Shown here: positions 1 through 11,852 of the stretch, in pieces
Position numbering within the stretch: the stretch's first letter is position 1
Layout of the letters: each line of letters begins with the position of its first letter
Source of the DNA: Aurifilum marmelostoma
Lineage: Eukaryota > Ascomycota > Sordariomycetes > Diaporthales > Cryphonectriaceae
Length of the DNA stretch: 64,000 nucleotides
Direction of reading: 5' to 3'
Assembly (NCBI GenBank): GCA_027559495.1
Contig: JAMXSV010000003.1
Location: 744,001 to 808,000 of the forward strand
Notes under the pieces: generated by a model
Seen by the model: only the letters and a program-made list of their open reading frames with translations
What the model was told of the DNA's origin: nothing
Databases searched by the model: none
Translations under genes and position numbers: made by a program

Positions 1-1130
1 CCATCGATAGTGGCCCAAGCTTTTGGCTTGCAGGACCACCCCCCGCGGGTTCACGCCCAACCCTCCTACACACACCTACCTACCTCGACCTTGTTCTCTC
101 GACCTCTCTCGACCTCTCTCTCTTCCTTCCTTCCACTCTCTCTCTTTCTTCAGCAAACCACAACATCAAAAACAGGTACGTACGATCACTTCCTTCTGCC
201 AATTGATCCTTCTGCACCATCATCATCATCATCATCAACACCATCAACATCACCGCCTTCCCCTGCTCTGTGAGTTTTGAAGCCATTCCCAGCCCTGCAC
301 CCCTTCACTACCACCATCCAGGCACCAGCACCACCCCTAAGCACTGCCCACATCTTAACGAAGCACTCTTCCCTTCACAAATACCAATCTGACACCAGCA
401 GGCCGTCCTCCAGCGAGAACGGCTTGGCCCAATTGGCAAGTTCTGGTAAGCCTCACTCCCCCGAAACACCCTCCTGTCGTCTCTGCAGCCCAAAGAATGC
501 CGTTCCTCAACATCACCTCTGCCCATCTCGCCCTCTCTCCCTCCCTCTCGCATGCCAGTCGAGAAGACGGCCTCAGAAATTAGTGAGAGCTCCCCTCCAG
601 CCCGCAGCCTTGCACCTTTCTCAGGTCTCGCATATCACCGACCTGAGATTTTCCTGAAACTTTTCCCTGTCCATTTTCCGTGTGAAACCTTTCGATCTGA
701 TCTGGACCTCACCTTGACCTGAACCTCACCTTCACTCTCACCTTGACCTGTCTCCCTCCCAGCCACCAGCACCCATCTTCCACCTTCCATTCTTTTCCTT
801 CCTCCCTCCCTCCCTCCCCCTCTCTTTCCAGGTTGCAAGCAGCATCTACTACCCAGCAATTTCCTTCTTCAACCAACAACACCTTGATCCCTCTGCTTTC
901 CCCCATCGCTGGACCACTTGAAGTCAACTGGTATGCCATCCTCCCAAGTCCAACATCGACGCCAATCCTCGACTGTGTTGCAGCCTTCACAGTATTCCTA
1001 CCTTCGAGAACATCCTCCCTCATTCTTGTGGCATGACAGTACAGCTGACCAGCATCTCTGAATGTTTAGAACACAACGACCAGAACCTTTTTTTCTTCTT
1101 CTTTTCCCGACCAACAACAACACAATCAAG
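1..1130 (+). other. 5' flank and leader of the first gene
   Basis: Pyrimidine-rich DNA with C/T runs and short imperfect repeats built on 'cctcaccttgacctg' (about 705-750). The open stretches here are low-complexity Ser/Pro/Thr or Arg/Gly readings without recognisable protein character, so I call no gene. An in-frame ATG at 1062 precedes the chosen start at 1131 but has a weaker context (T at -3). Confidence 0.55.
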
Positions 1131-4100
1131 ATGTCCGCCATCACCACCCCCACCACCCCCACTGCCCCGGCCGCCAACAGCGTCCTAGACGCCGACAAGG
1201 TCCTCTCGGCCCTCGCGGCGGCCCGGATGTGCACCAACAACATCCGGAACTGGCAGCAGCGCCGGCTCACCACAGACAACGCGCTGCTGGCCGCGAGGGT
1301 CGACCAGAGAATCTCGGCAAGCCAGGCCGAGCGGCTTGCCGAGATGGCCTCCATCCGACGAGCGGTCGATGACGCCGTGGTCGAGAGGGAGCGCGCCATG
1401 GCGCGCGCCATCTCGATCAACGACCAGATCCAGCTCCTCTGGACGACCACCGGCCGGGCCACGAACGACGACAGCAGCATCCGTGACGGCGTCTATGCCG
1501 AGATCGACGCGCTGTCAGCTGAGCGCCAGCAGCTGATGGCCTCGATCGGCGAGCAGGACGCCGCGGCGTGGCTGCCTGGCTTTGTCCCCCTGCACGAGCG
1601 CGTGGCGGCAGAGAACAAGGCAGAGGAGGAGGCGACGACTCCTCTGTCTCCTCGTGCAGCTAGGGCGGAGGAGCAGGCAGTCACCGCCGGCAACGCCGAC
1701 GCCGACGCCGACGACAACGACAACAACAACAACAACGGCGCCACCACCACCGCGCCCTCTCCTGCTGGTCCCGCCGTCGTCGATGATGATGAGGAGGACT
1801 CAGACTCTCTCTTCGGCGACGGCGGCCAGCTCTCGTCTCCTGATGTCCAGGCTGGTTCCCCTCCAGCCACTGCTGCATCGGACGAGGAGAACGCACCAGC
1901 TGCTATGGCGGCTGGTGCTGCTTCCTCCGACGAGGTCAGTGGTGGTGCCAGCGCTGGCATGGCGAGCGGCGGTGCTGGTGTCGCCGGCACGGATGTTGCT
2001 GCAGCCACCTCCTCCCTCCCCAAGGAGCCCGATGTTGTCGCTCCTCCCACCGGCGAGGCTCTGCCTGTGAACGACGACAACACCAGCGAGGACTTCCAGC
2101 GCATCCTCGAGGACACATCGTGGTTCCCGGAGGAGGTGGGCCAAGAGTTCGTGGCTCCTCTGGCAGCACCGTCGACGCTGCCAGAGGAGGCAGTCCCTCC
2201 CCCACCCCCACCCAAGAGGAGGCCCGTCGGATCCTCGACGACGATTCGTGGTTCCCAGCTGCAGGGGCCACGGACGCCGCCGAGGGCTCCGGCGAGGCGG
2301 TGGCCCGCCATCCCACCGACCTCCCTCCTCCTCCTCCTTCCTCTCCTCTTCCCTCTCTCCCTGTGGGCGAACCGGCCGTCCACCACCAAACCCAGCCGAT
2401 GTCTCTGCCGCGTGACCGACCGACTCAGCCTCAGGGCGCCACCCACGAGAACGTCGTCCCGGCCTCCCTCCCCCGTTCCTCCCCCCAGCGGCTCTCTGTC
2501 ATCCCCGAGGCCAGCAGCAGCCCCGCCCCGGCCCAGCAGCAGCAGCAGCAGCAGTCACAGCAAGAAGCCAGCGTTCGGCCTGGCCAGCCAGAGACGGCAG
2601 CTGGCAACGTCCTGGCGGCACTCCCTCCTGCTCCCGCTAACTTCTCGCCTCGCACGGCCATCGCCAACCTCCAGCAGGCCTGGCTTGCCAGCTCACCGGC
2701 CAACAACAATGTCCCTGCGCCGGCAGTCCCAGTGCTGCCTGATTTCTCGGCTTTGGCTCCTGTTGCTGCTGCTGCTGCGTCCGGTGGTGATTACATTGGT
2801 GGAGGTGACCAGTCTGCCGCCAACACCTCATCCTCCACCAACTGTTCCTCGACGCAGGCCCAGGCAACCCCCAAGCGCGGCCGCGGACGTCCTCGCAAGA
2901 ACCCAGCAACACCCGCCGAGAACGAGACCCCCAAGCGTGGTCGTGGACGCCCCCGAAAGGATGCCACTGCTGGTTCGCCTAGTGGTGATAGTGAGGAGTC
3001 GCCTCCAGCGAAGCGCCGGCGCGGTCGACCCCGCAAGGACGAGCAACAACAGTCAACAGCTCCCCCCGCCTTTGCCCAGGCTGCAATCGATACGGCTGCT
3101 GCCTCGAACAACCACCCGATTGCCGGACCGAGCAGCCTCCCTACAATCCCCCAGCAGCAGCCCCTGCAGAACTCCTACCATCCTGCTTTCCCTTCTTCTC
3201 AGCAGCAGCAGGGAGCCAGCTTCACCTACACCGGTCCCGCCAACGTGCAGTTCCCTCCCAGCTTCTTTTCGCAGCAGCCCGGCGCGTCTTCGTCTACCAT
3301 GGGCTTTGTCCAGGCTGCAGGCCCTGCCATCGGCGGCAATGGCAATAACAACAACCCGACTGGCGACGCGAGCAACATGAACGCGCCCGGCACGGTTTAC
3401 ACGCCTGACCCCGACGCCCGCCTTGGCCTGAATGTCTCCGCCAACGACTTTGTCGCGTCGCAGGCCCAGAAGAAGACCACGAGGAAGAAGAAGGGCGACA
3501 ACACCAGCCGCGCCCACGAGACGACACAGGCTGGGCAGCAGAACATGCAAGGCGCCCAGGCCACGTCTCCCACTGCCGTTCCGAACGTGCAGCCGGCCCA
3601 GTACGGACAGTTGCAGCAGCAGCAACACCCTTCTGTCCAAGACACCCAGCACGCAGCCATGCCTGACCATTCTTCATCGCGGCCGCGCGCCCAGCATGCT
3701 TATCGGACTCTTGCCCCTGCCCCAATGCCTGCGTACGGCGATGATCATGTCCCGAACCTTGCGCAGCAGCTTGCTCAAGAGCTGGAGGCTTCCCTCAGGA
3801 TGTCGTCTGAGCCCGAGCCTGGTCATAACAAGGGCAACGGTGGTAACAAGTCTCGCCGGCCTCATGACCAACAGCCGCAACAGCCGCAGCCACAGCCACA
3901 GCAACAGACAGCAGTGTCTCGACCCCGTCCTCAGGCTCCTCAGGGTATCATCAACAATAACCATACTGGCCCGCAGAGCATGGCGCTGGCTCGACAACCA
4001 TCCGGCCAGTACCACCAGCAGGAGCAACAGCAGCAGAACAATGGTCAGAACATGGCTCGTCCTCCTGCCCAAATCGCCCGGCCCGCGCAGCCTATGATCA

Positions 4101-4237
4101 ACAACATCTCTGCCATGAACAACAACAACAACGCTTCGGCTACCACCAACAAGAAGCGCAAGGCTTCGGGAGATCTGCTGCTGCAGCAGCAGCAGCAGGG
4201 AGGCTCGACGCGTCACAAGCGACAGAACACGGGCTCC

Positions 4238-4269
<32 letters not shown>

Positions 4270-5963
4270 GCGTGCTGCTGCTCATGGACATGGCGGCAAC
4301 AACAACAATAATGACAACAACATGCAGGACCCGCCTCGTCAGCAGACGCTCCAGATGGAGCAGCAGGTGCAACAACCGCAGCAGGATGTGGCTGCCGCCG
4401 GTAGCATGAACACGCCGACGCCTTCTGAGCAGCGCATACCCCCTCAGCAGTCCATGCCTCAGACTCCCCAAGGGCCGCCTCTGCCCCAGCAGCTATTGTT
4501 TGGCACCACTGGCGCGCAGAACCCCAGGCTTGCCCCTGGCCCCGGGTCCTCTGGACAGGCTACCGTGAAATCGTCTCTCAGTGGACGCGATGGCGTCAAG
4601 CAGGGCAGCACGGCCAGCCGTGACAGTGTGGAGGAGATCTTGAGGAAAACCCGCGAGCGCGTCATGAACCCAAGCGCGTCCAAGGCGGCACCCGACGACT
4701 TGGCCGCCAATGTCGAGGAGATCTTGACACTGACCCGCAAGAATATGACCCTGCAGGGCATAATCGAGAACCACCTCGAGGAGCTGAAGCACTTTATAGA
4801 CGCGGGCAGGCGCGATCACCCGATGTACCGCCAGATGAGGGAGTTCATCGACCTGATCCATCTCCAGATCGACCGATACAGGACGAGGATCGCTACGGCC
4901 CAACAGAACATTGAGAACATCAAGGCCAACACCCTGAGCGGTGGTCCTCCTGGTGCTGCTGTTGCCAACCACCAGCGACACGCCTCCCTCGATAACAACA
5001 ACAACGCCGCCGCTCCCTCCAATGCCTTCCACAATATGAACGGCAACCAGAACGTGGCGCCTGCTCAGAACAACCAACCTCAGCAGCAGTTTTACCACAA
5101 CAATGTACCTGCTGGAGGCAACTATGGCGGTGTTGGCTTCAACATGCAAGCCCCAGCCAACATCAACTCGTTCGGCACGAATGGCCCCTTCAATGCCTTC
5201 CACAATATGAACGGCAACGGCAACGGCAACATGGCGCCTGCTCACAACAACCAGCCTCAGCAGCAGTTTAACCACGGCAATGGCGGCGTCGGCTTCAACA
5301 TGCATGGTCCTGCCAATATGAACATGTTCGGCCTCAATGCTCCTCCTCCCAACGCCTTGCACATGGGCTATGCCCAGAGCAACCAGTTTCAGCCGCAGTT
5401 CAGCAACAACAACGCATTTTCTGGTGGCAACCATGGCGGTGTTGGCTTCAACATGCAGGGTCCAGCCAACATGAACTCATTCGGCACCAATGCCCCTCTC
5501 AACGCCTTCCACAATATGAACAACGGCAACCGCAACATGGCGCCTGCTCAGAACAACCATTTTCAGCAGCAGCAGCAGCAGGCCAACTGGTACCCGCAGG
5601 TGTCTCACCAGTCCTGGCAGCAGGGGTACGGAATGGCATCTGCTGGTGGCAACAATGCCAGTGTTGGCTTCAACAACACGCATGCCCAGTTCAACTCCCT
5701 CCACACGAACCAGCGCCCAGCCAACAACTTTGGCAATAACGCCTTTGGCACCAATGCCGCCCCCCTCAAACGCCTTCATCAACCAGAACAATAACATGAA
5801 CGGCGGCAACACGGCGCCTGCTCAGAACATCCAGCCCCAGGCCCTCCAGCAGCACAACAATGCTCACGCTGGCGATGAAAACAATCAGGGTGTTGGTGAC
5901 GGTCTGGATATTAACCTGGACTTGGACTTGAACCTGGAGAATGACTTTCAGCTGCCTATGTAA
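1131..5963 (+). CDS. Long Q/N-rich AT-hook protein, two frame breaks
   Basis: Start chosen at 1131 (A at -3). Read through two single-base breaks the product is about 1610 residues. Order: N-terminal helical segment (roughly residues 15-145); acidic, Asn/Ala-rich linker; a motif of the form RIL-x-D-x-SWFP just before the first break (near 2110) and again just after it (near 2235); three AT-hooks of GRGRPRK/RRGRPRK type (2869-2899, 2929-2959, 3010-3036); long Gln/Asn-rich low-complexity stretch; predicted coiled coil (about 4620-4930); Asn-rich tandem modules; acidic tail ending DFQLPM. AT-hooks bind the minor groove of AT-rich DNA, so a nuclear chromatin-associated role is inferred; Q/N content is prion-like. 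Breaks: a base appears missing in the C-rich tract 2195-2213, and one extra in the C6 run 5760-5765; they cancel. If the second break were real, the protein would end at 5794 with an unrelated tail. No characterised family recognised. Confidence 0.72.
5022..5960 (+). repeat. Degenerate Asn-rich tandem modules
   Basis: About five diverged copies of a roughly 50-60 residue module begin near 5022, 5191, 5350, 5501 and 5770. Each starts with NAFHNMN-like residues, runs through APAQNNQPQ and ends with a GGVGFNMQGPAN...FGTN block. The last copies are shorter. The repeat is visible in DNA ('aatgccttccacaatatgaa' recurs) and in protein, and it shows that the frame must change near 5760 to keep the module going. 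Confidence 0.7.
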
Positions 5964-7500
5964 CGGCCACAACTGCTGAGGTGGATGGGGACAGAGATGT
6001 TGATGATGATGATCAGGAACGGGATGAGGCACGCACTGACGGCCATGGAGACTGGGATGACGAATGGGTGGTATGAGGCCTTGTACTGATGGCCATGGGA
6101 GATTTGATGATATCAATGATGGTGGAGGAATTGGTGTTTGAGATTCGGAGAGACGGTGAGATTTCGAGAGGCCTTTGATTGTCATGAAGGTCGCATGATC
6201 GACTGAGAGCTCGCAATGATGGATGGGTTTTTCTGATGTGATTTCTGATGGGGGTTTCTGATGGGGTTTTTTCTTTCTCTTTTCTTTTCCTTTTTTTTTT
6301 CACACGGAAATGGATGTCTTCCGTGTACAGAGCATGGCCAGGTACCACCATGACTGATGACAAAAGAGTGGTACAGAGCCAGGTAGACACAAAATCAAAT
6401 GATGTCTTGCTCAAAGTGTTTGTGTGCCTCTTTACTGTCCAGGTGATGATATGGCTAATGGAACAGGAGAATTTGTCGAGCAAGCCAACTCGAGCCACCA
6501 AGAACGTGTAAGGCGAAATGCATGCTGTACATAGTGGCACCAGACGGCCAGGCAGAGGAGAAGGGTATGGGGAAGAACAGACCGGCTTCATACCAAGCTA
6601 AGACGGAGTTACCTTGTGCACGCTGCGTAGGGAATATGAATGGGGGAGACCTCTGCGAGAGTGTACTAGATAGCACACACAATGGCACGGAACAGAGCAG
6701 CGCCTGGGTGGATGGACGTCCTCGTACGGGACTGATTGCGGGATTAAGAACGACAGGCTGTCAGATCCAGATACTTGAAACAAGAGAACCAGGAAAGATG
6801 TTCATTATAGAGGTCCGTCGAGAGATATCCACGGTCTCTATGAAGGAATACAATGGCTGTTGACACCCGCGCGAGGAATCATTGTCCAGAAGAGCGAGTC
6901 CTTCGGTGTCACGGTCCGTGAGTCATGGCGATTGTGTCCATAAGAACAATGACACACCGCTCTTCGGAGCATCTGTCTCGGAAGGGATGACCAATACACG
7001 AAGAGTCTTCACGAACGAGAGTGACAAGCAGTGACCGGATTTTGGCCATGATGGGACGGCTCGTCGTAGGTGAAGAAGTGCAAGGACAGGACTGCCCGCC
7101 CTCGACAGCGTTCTTGGGGATGTCAGCGTCTCAGAATTTTACTCCACCTTGAGCGCCCAGGCAGAGGTGGGACGCGCCAAGTACAGTGGAACGGGCCTAA
7201 ATTACAGAGCCCCCCTGCCGTTGGCGTGTGCTGTGTGTACCACTGATGGGCGGGAACAATCACTGGACTGATGACTAGCTAGACACGAAATGTTACTCGA
7301 ACTCAATTCGTATTGATTTTGTATGTTTATATGCTTCATGCTGCATTGAATACAGCCGATTTCTTCTGTGCATCAAATTGCCCATAACGTGGATGGGTCT
7401 AGCTTGTATCGATACGTCGAAATAGGAGGCCTGAGAGACCTTCTAGTCATACTAACCCCCAATACCAAGATTGTTGGAGAGGCCACCATGATTAGTATGT
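5964..7500. other. Intergenic, no supported gene
   Basis: 3' flank of the AT-hook gene followed by mixed-composition DNA. A 113-codon open frame at 6522-6863 (+) has no recognisable domain and no supporting neighbour signal. Nothing else is supported. Confidence 0.5.
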
Positions 7501-7916
7501 GAGACCGGTGCTGTGGCGCCCGTCGAGGCTGCGATTCTGAAGAACATCAAGGTGTACTGCAATAGAAGACCTCTCTCGAGGGTACTGGAGTAGATCGCGA
7601 GGTCTACAAGTTTATTCAGGTCTAGTAGCGATTGGATAACCCGGCAGCTGATTTGAAGCTGACACCGGAAAAGGCACGGGAGATGATGGTCAATCCAGCC
7701 GTGGCCTCTGTTTCTTTCCAGAAACCCATGGACATGCTAAGCATTACAGAGTGGTGAACAGAATAGGAACCCTCACAAGAGTTGGGACGCATTTTGCAAT
7801 CGCTGTCAACAATGGATCATGCTCTAGATCTTACAGTTTGGATAATTCCGGCATCACCTGACAGACAGCAGGCAGATCGAGGGACTGTTCACGTCATCGG
7901 AAGACATCACGGGTGA
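7501..7916 (+). pseudogene. Decayed coding fragment with in-frame stops
   Basis: A protein-like reading starts near 7501 (ETGAVAPVEAAILKNIK), shifts frame near 7575, and continues in one frame from 7581 to 7916 with four internal stops (TAG at 7623 and 7626, TGA at 7755, TAG at 7764). Between the stops it reads like normal protein: DNPAADLKLTPEKAREMM, then EPSQELGRILQSLSTMDHAL. All four stops can be reached from CAG or CGA by C-to-T change, as in repeat-induced point mutation (RIP), though ordinary decay would also fit. I do not recognise the family. Confidence 0.35.
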
Positions 7917-10387
7917 AGGGTTGGTAATTCTCCTCTGCACGCGCCACTGCTTTCAAACACTCTACCCAAGACAGACTCGGACTTGATTGATTGGCCAGTC
8001 CAGATCGATCTGCAAACACCTTTTATGATCATCATGCATTTTGAACAGACATCTCCTATCAATCTGTCGGTGAGCTGCCATCCTCTGAACGACGGCTCTG
8101 CACGAGTGCAGGTGGCAGGAGCAGCCAATCAAGGCATTGCACGCTTTTGAACGAGGAGTTCGTGGTAGGTAGGGTTGGCAGGTTCCCGGTCGGGACTAGC
8201 GGCACTAAGCAGCTTTTTTCTCACGAGCGTGTCGTACCTGCCCTCTCTGGTGCTTTGCTGACGTGAGTGAGAAAAGAAAATGCAAGACACCTCAGGTCTT
8301 CAGATTTGTGTGGCACTGCGCCTCAAGTTTCTTTTTCCTTGATTAGATTGAACTGAATCACTGTCTCAACTCGGACCGCCTTGCCTTTTTTTTTTTCCTT
8401 CCTTCTTTCCAGTTAACCACCCGATGTGGACTCATCAAGACAATTATCAAAGGCACGAAATCTGGTAGCGGATCAAAGGTTCTCGTCAGCGACACATTCC
8501 GTACGTTTCGGCGCTTTGCTGCGCTGTAGTTTGTGGGTGACTGTACCGAGATCGACGGCGACGGGAGGGGGGCAAGGGTGACAATCTGCCGCCCTGCCAA
8601 CAATAAGGCTGATTGATTCTCCAACAGACCGCGAGTACAGCAACAGTAGCATTCATGGAGATGACAGAGCGACACAGTGATAGCCACGCGCTATTGACAG
8701 CCGAGACGCAGTCATACAGTCGCTGCAGCCATGGCGACGCGGGCGGTAGTGGTGGGTCACACTCTGCAAACGTCGATGCAGGCGAGGGCCCAGAAGACAA
8801 GACTCATGCGAGACCAGGTACGTTTGTCTGTGTTCGTATCTCTCCATCGTCTTTCAGCCTCTCTGCTATGCCCTGGAGCAAGCGCCGCGCCTCAACACCA
8901 AGACAAAACCCACCTGGCGCACCGACTAAACTCGGGAGGAACTCGCCGGCTTGTTCGGGCTGTGTAGCCTCATACCAAGGCAACGACGACCAAGTTCCAG
9001 CAAGCCAAGAAGCCTTAGGCTCACGGGCGAGTGCTGGTCACGGCGCATGCGCGTTCCGGGGTGGTAGCGGTAACCTCATCCGGAGCCGAATGATACCTAG
9101 ACCACTGCGAGTTTATCACTGCCCACACAACCCTCTTCAGCGGCCTTGGCTTTCCAGCAGGGGGGGTTCCCCTCTACCCAGATCGTCCTGCTGCTTCTAC
9201 CTACATATTATGCGCATGATAATTATATCCCCACCCATCACACCACCCGTCTCCGGCAACATTCTGTCCTCCCTGGCAGTCCTTTTATCCTGCCTGACAA
9301 AATTTTGTCTGGACCCTGGTCGAATTCGTCGTGGCCCTGCTCGCCTCCTTCGTTCACGACTGGCCCACGATTCCTTACCTGGACCCCATACTCCATCCCC
9401 GAGGGCACCTCGGATTCCTTCATCCCAGTCGGGTGATACGGGAACAGTCCGGCCAGAGCGGTTCCAGATCCAGATCCAGATCCCTCCAAGTCCAGTCCCC
9501 TCCTCAGGGGTCGATGCAATGCACTGGCCCTGAGTTCTTCCGCTGCACAAGCGCCCATTTACCCTTCACCCTCCTTGACTGGAAGCTTCCGGTTCTGCCC
9601 GTGGAAATTCTGCAGAGTATAGCACCACTTCACGGTTGATCTGCCCTTTTAGCGGCAATCTCCTGCAGGCCTCCCCAGATCAGCCCACATCCTCGTCACT
9701 TCACGACCTCTTTTTTTTTTTCTCTCTCCCTCACATTCCTACCCCACACCTCCCTTCTTTGTGGTCACCGCCTCTCACGTCTCGAGGTCATCATCACGAG
9801 ATCTTTTATCCTGCATCTGCACTTACAAGGTTCCTGCATATGTGCCCTGCCTGGCCCGCACCACAGCTGCCGTACCATCCCAAACTTTATAGGGATTAAA
9901 AGCTCAGACTAAGCTTTTCTCGACTTTTTGTTTCTTTTCATCTTCCTCACAGACCCTCACGCGACCGAGCCCCAGCGGGACGAGGAACAGGAGGAGGAGG
10001 CCTTCCCGCGTCTCCCCCACCACCCCAGGTGCCCAGCCGACCACTGGAACTGAACCTCTTGTTGCCGCCATCTCAACCGCCCCAGGCGTAACCCTGGTCT
10101 CCCCGCACCCCGCGCCAGTCTCCATTTGGTCTGGGCCATTAACGTCACGCCAGCCCCGTATAACCCACCGGCCCAGGCTCAAAAATAACAACGACATACC
10201 ATCCCAGGGGCCCGCATCACATGCCCCTCGTTGCGACCGTGCCCCTGCCAATTCTGCTTCTTCTTCCTCCCCTCAACAGTACTTGAGGCACGGCACCTCG
10301 TCGCGGATTGGGCCTGCTGCTCCCCTTTTCCCTGCCACCACTCAGAGAGACCACAACAACAGGCACGGCTCAGCCGATTCTCACAAG
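7917..10387. other. Long intergenic stretch and leader of next gene
   Basis: No gene is supported. A 306-codon open frame at 8613-9533 (+) reads as shuffled Ser/Pro/Arg text. From about 9640 the strand becomes pyrimidine-rich with T and CT runs, typical of a fungal promoter and long 5' leader for the gene at 10388. A small triplicated 'ccagat' motif lies near 9460-9480. Confidence 0.5.
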
Positions 10388-11852
10388 ATGATCTTCACAG
10401 ACCTATACAAATCCCCGCGATCACCCTTGTCCCGGTTACGGCACCCCAACCACCCCGTCCTTGCGCCAGGCTCGGCCGACTTTGACGCCGACCTGGTCAG
10501 CAAGGACAAGTCGCGACAAAAGGAGGCTGTCAGAAAACACCTACAGGCCAAGGTTCGCAATGACTGGGTGTTCACCTGGCCCCCAGAGGAGCACGTGCAC
10601 CTGCCTCTAGCCCCAGCAATTGCTGCTGGCAACGAGGTACCGGCTGGCGAGGTTGAAGGCTACCTCGAGGTAGCTTCCTCCCAGGACTCAGAAGGAGAAG
10701 AAAAAGCAGAAAACGCAAGTCATGGTGGACTGGAGGGTGAGGAGACCGCCTTGGACTCGGGCGAGGAGGCGGATTCAGGCTCCGAGGCCGACTCGGTCTA
10801 CAGCGTCATCTCAGAGGACCCGGTGCACTGGAGACCTCGGCTCGAATGGGCCTCAGAGCTCTCAGACGACGAGCTGCCCTACAACTCCCCTACGTCCTTC
10901 AAGTTCGACACGCCCGACTCGATCGGCCAAGCCGTGACTGCTTCCAAGATCGCACGCAAGGCCAGAAGGCGGAAGGAATTGCGCAAGGAGATGGCGTGGA
11001 ATGACGGGCTGGCATGCTTCGAGGCCCGGAGGAACGCCTGGACCGGAGCAAAGGTGGCCCGGGTCCGCCCAAAGCCAGCTTCCCCGACGTCACCATTATC
11101 TCCAAGGAGAGGCTTCTTCTGGCGAACGCAGACGCAAACCTCATCCAACGCCGGAACATCACCTCTGACGCCAACCCACTCACACCCGGACGCCGGACAC
11201 CGGCTCTCATCAGCCGGCGCAGACAGTGACAACTCCATGCCGCCAGATGGCCTGTCACCAAAGTCCTCGCTCAGCGACTCCCATAAAGCTCCCGAAGTGC
11301 TACCTGTGGACACCCTTCTGCCCATCCCGCCGCCGCTCTTACCGCCGGCGAACCCTATGCGTGCTAGCATCACACCCTCCCTCTACAGTTCGATATATGA
11401 AAAGGTTGTCGTACACAGCCTGCAGCCCTCATGCCCCATCAACCTCGGCGATATGGTCCGGGCATGCGTGGCTGGCTGGAAGCGAGATGGCGAGTGGCCC
11501 CCGCGGCCTGCCGCCCCCGAGTCCGCTGCCGTGGTCGCCGTCAAACGAAAGAAAAGCGCGGCCTCTGCGGTCCACCCCTCGCCAACGGCGGATCCTACGT
11601 CTCCAGGAAGGCGAAAAATGAGTTTCTCGTTCCTGAACAGCCACGGGGGGCGTGGGGGCCATGATGGAGACAAGGACAAGGAGAAGGTCAGACGGAGAGA
11701 GCGCCGCCGGCGGTGACGATGGAAGCGGAGGTTCAGGCACGGGCAAGGCGATCAGGAGAAGCCTGCAAAAGGTCTTAGGGATCGGGCACAGCCCTGCCAT
11801 CACGACCATGGGGGGTGACGGGCATGTTGGCGCTCAGCAGCAGCACCACTGA
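10388..11852 (+). CDS. Acidic fungal protein of unknown function, one frame break
   Basis: Start at 10388 (MIFTDLYKSPRSPLSRLR). An in-frame ATG 105 nt upstream at 10283 is possible, but that segment looks like leader. The N-terminal part has charged helices; residues about 90-155 are very acidic (Glu/Asp/Ser); a basic helix with KIARKARRRKELRKEM follows near 10940-10995; then a Ser/Pro-rich region and a conserved-looking block near 11360-11500 (SLYSSIYEKVVVHSLQ ... GDMVRACVAGWKRDGEWPP). As sequenced, the frame ends at 11716 in an Arg run. The neighbouring frame continues with ordinary protein text (AIRRSLQKVLGIGHSPAITT) to a stop at 11852, so one extra base, probably in the G6 run 11645-11650, seems likely. 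Corrected length about 487 residues. I do not recognise a named family. Confidence 0.65.

Noticed and set aside
2136..2193. Intron explaining the first frame break of the AT-hook gene
   Set aside because: Donor is GTGGGC and every nearby AG gives an intron length that does not restore the second frame.
8613..9533. 306-codon open frame on the + strand
   Set aside because: No domain, no orderly helix or strand pattern, lies in promoter-like DNA of the gene at 10388.
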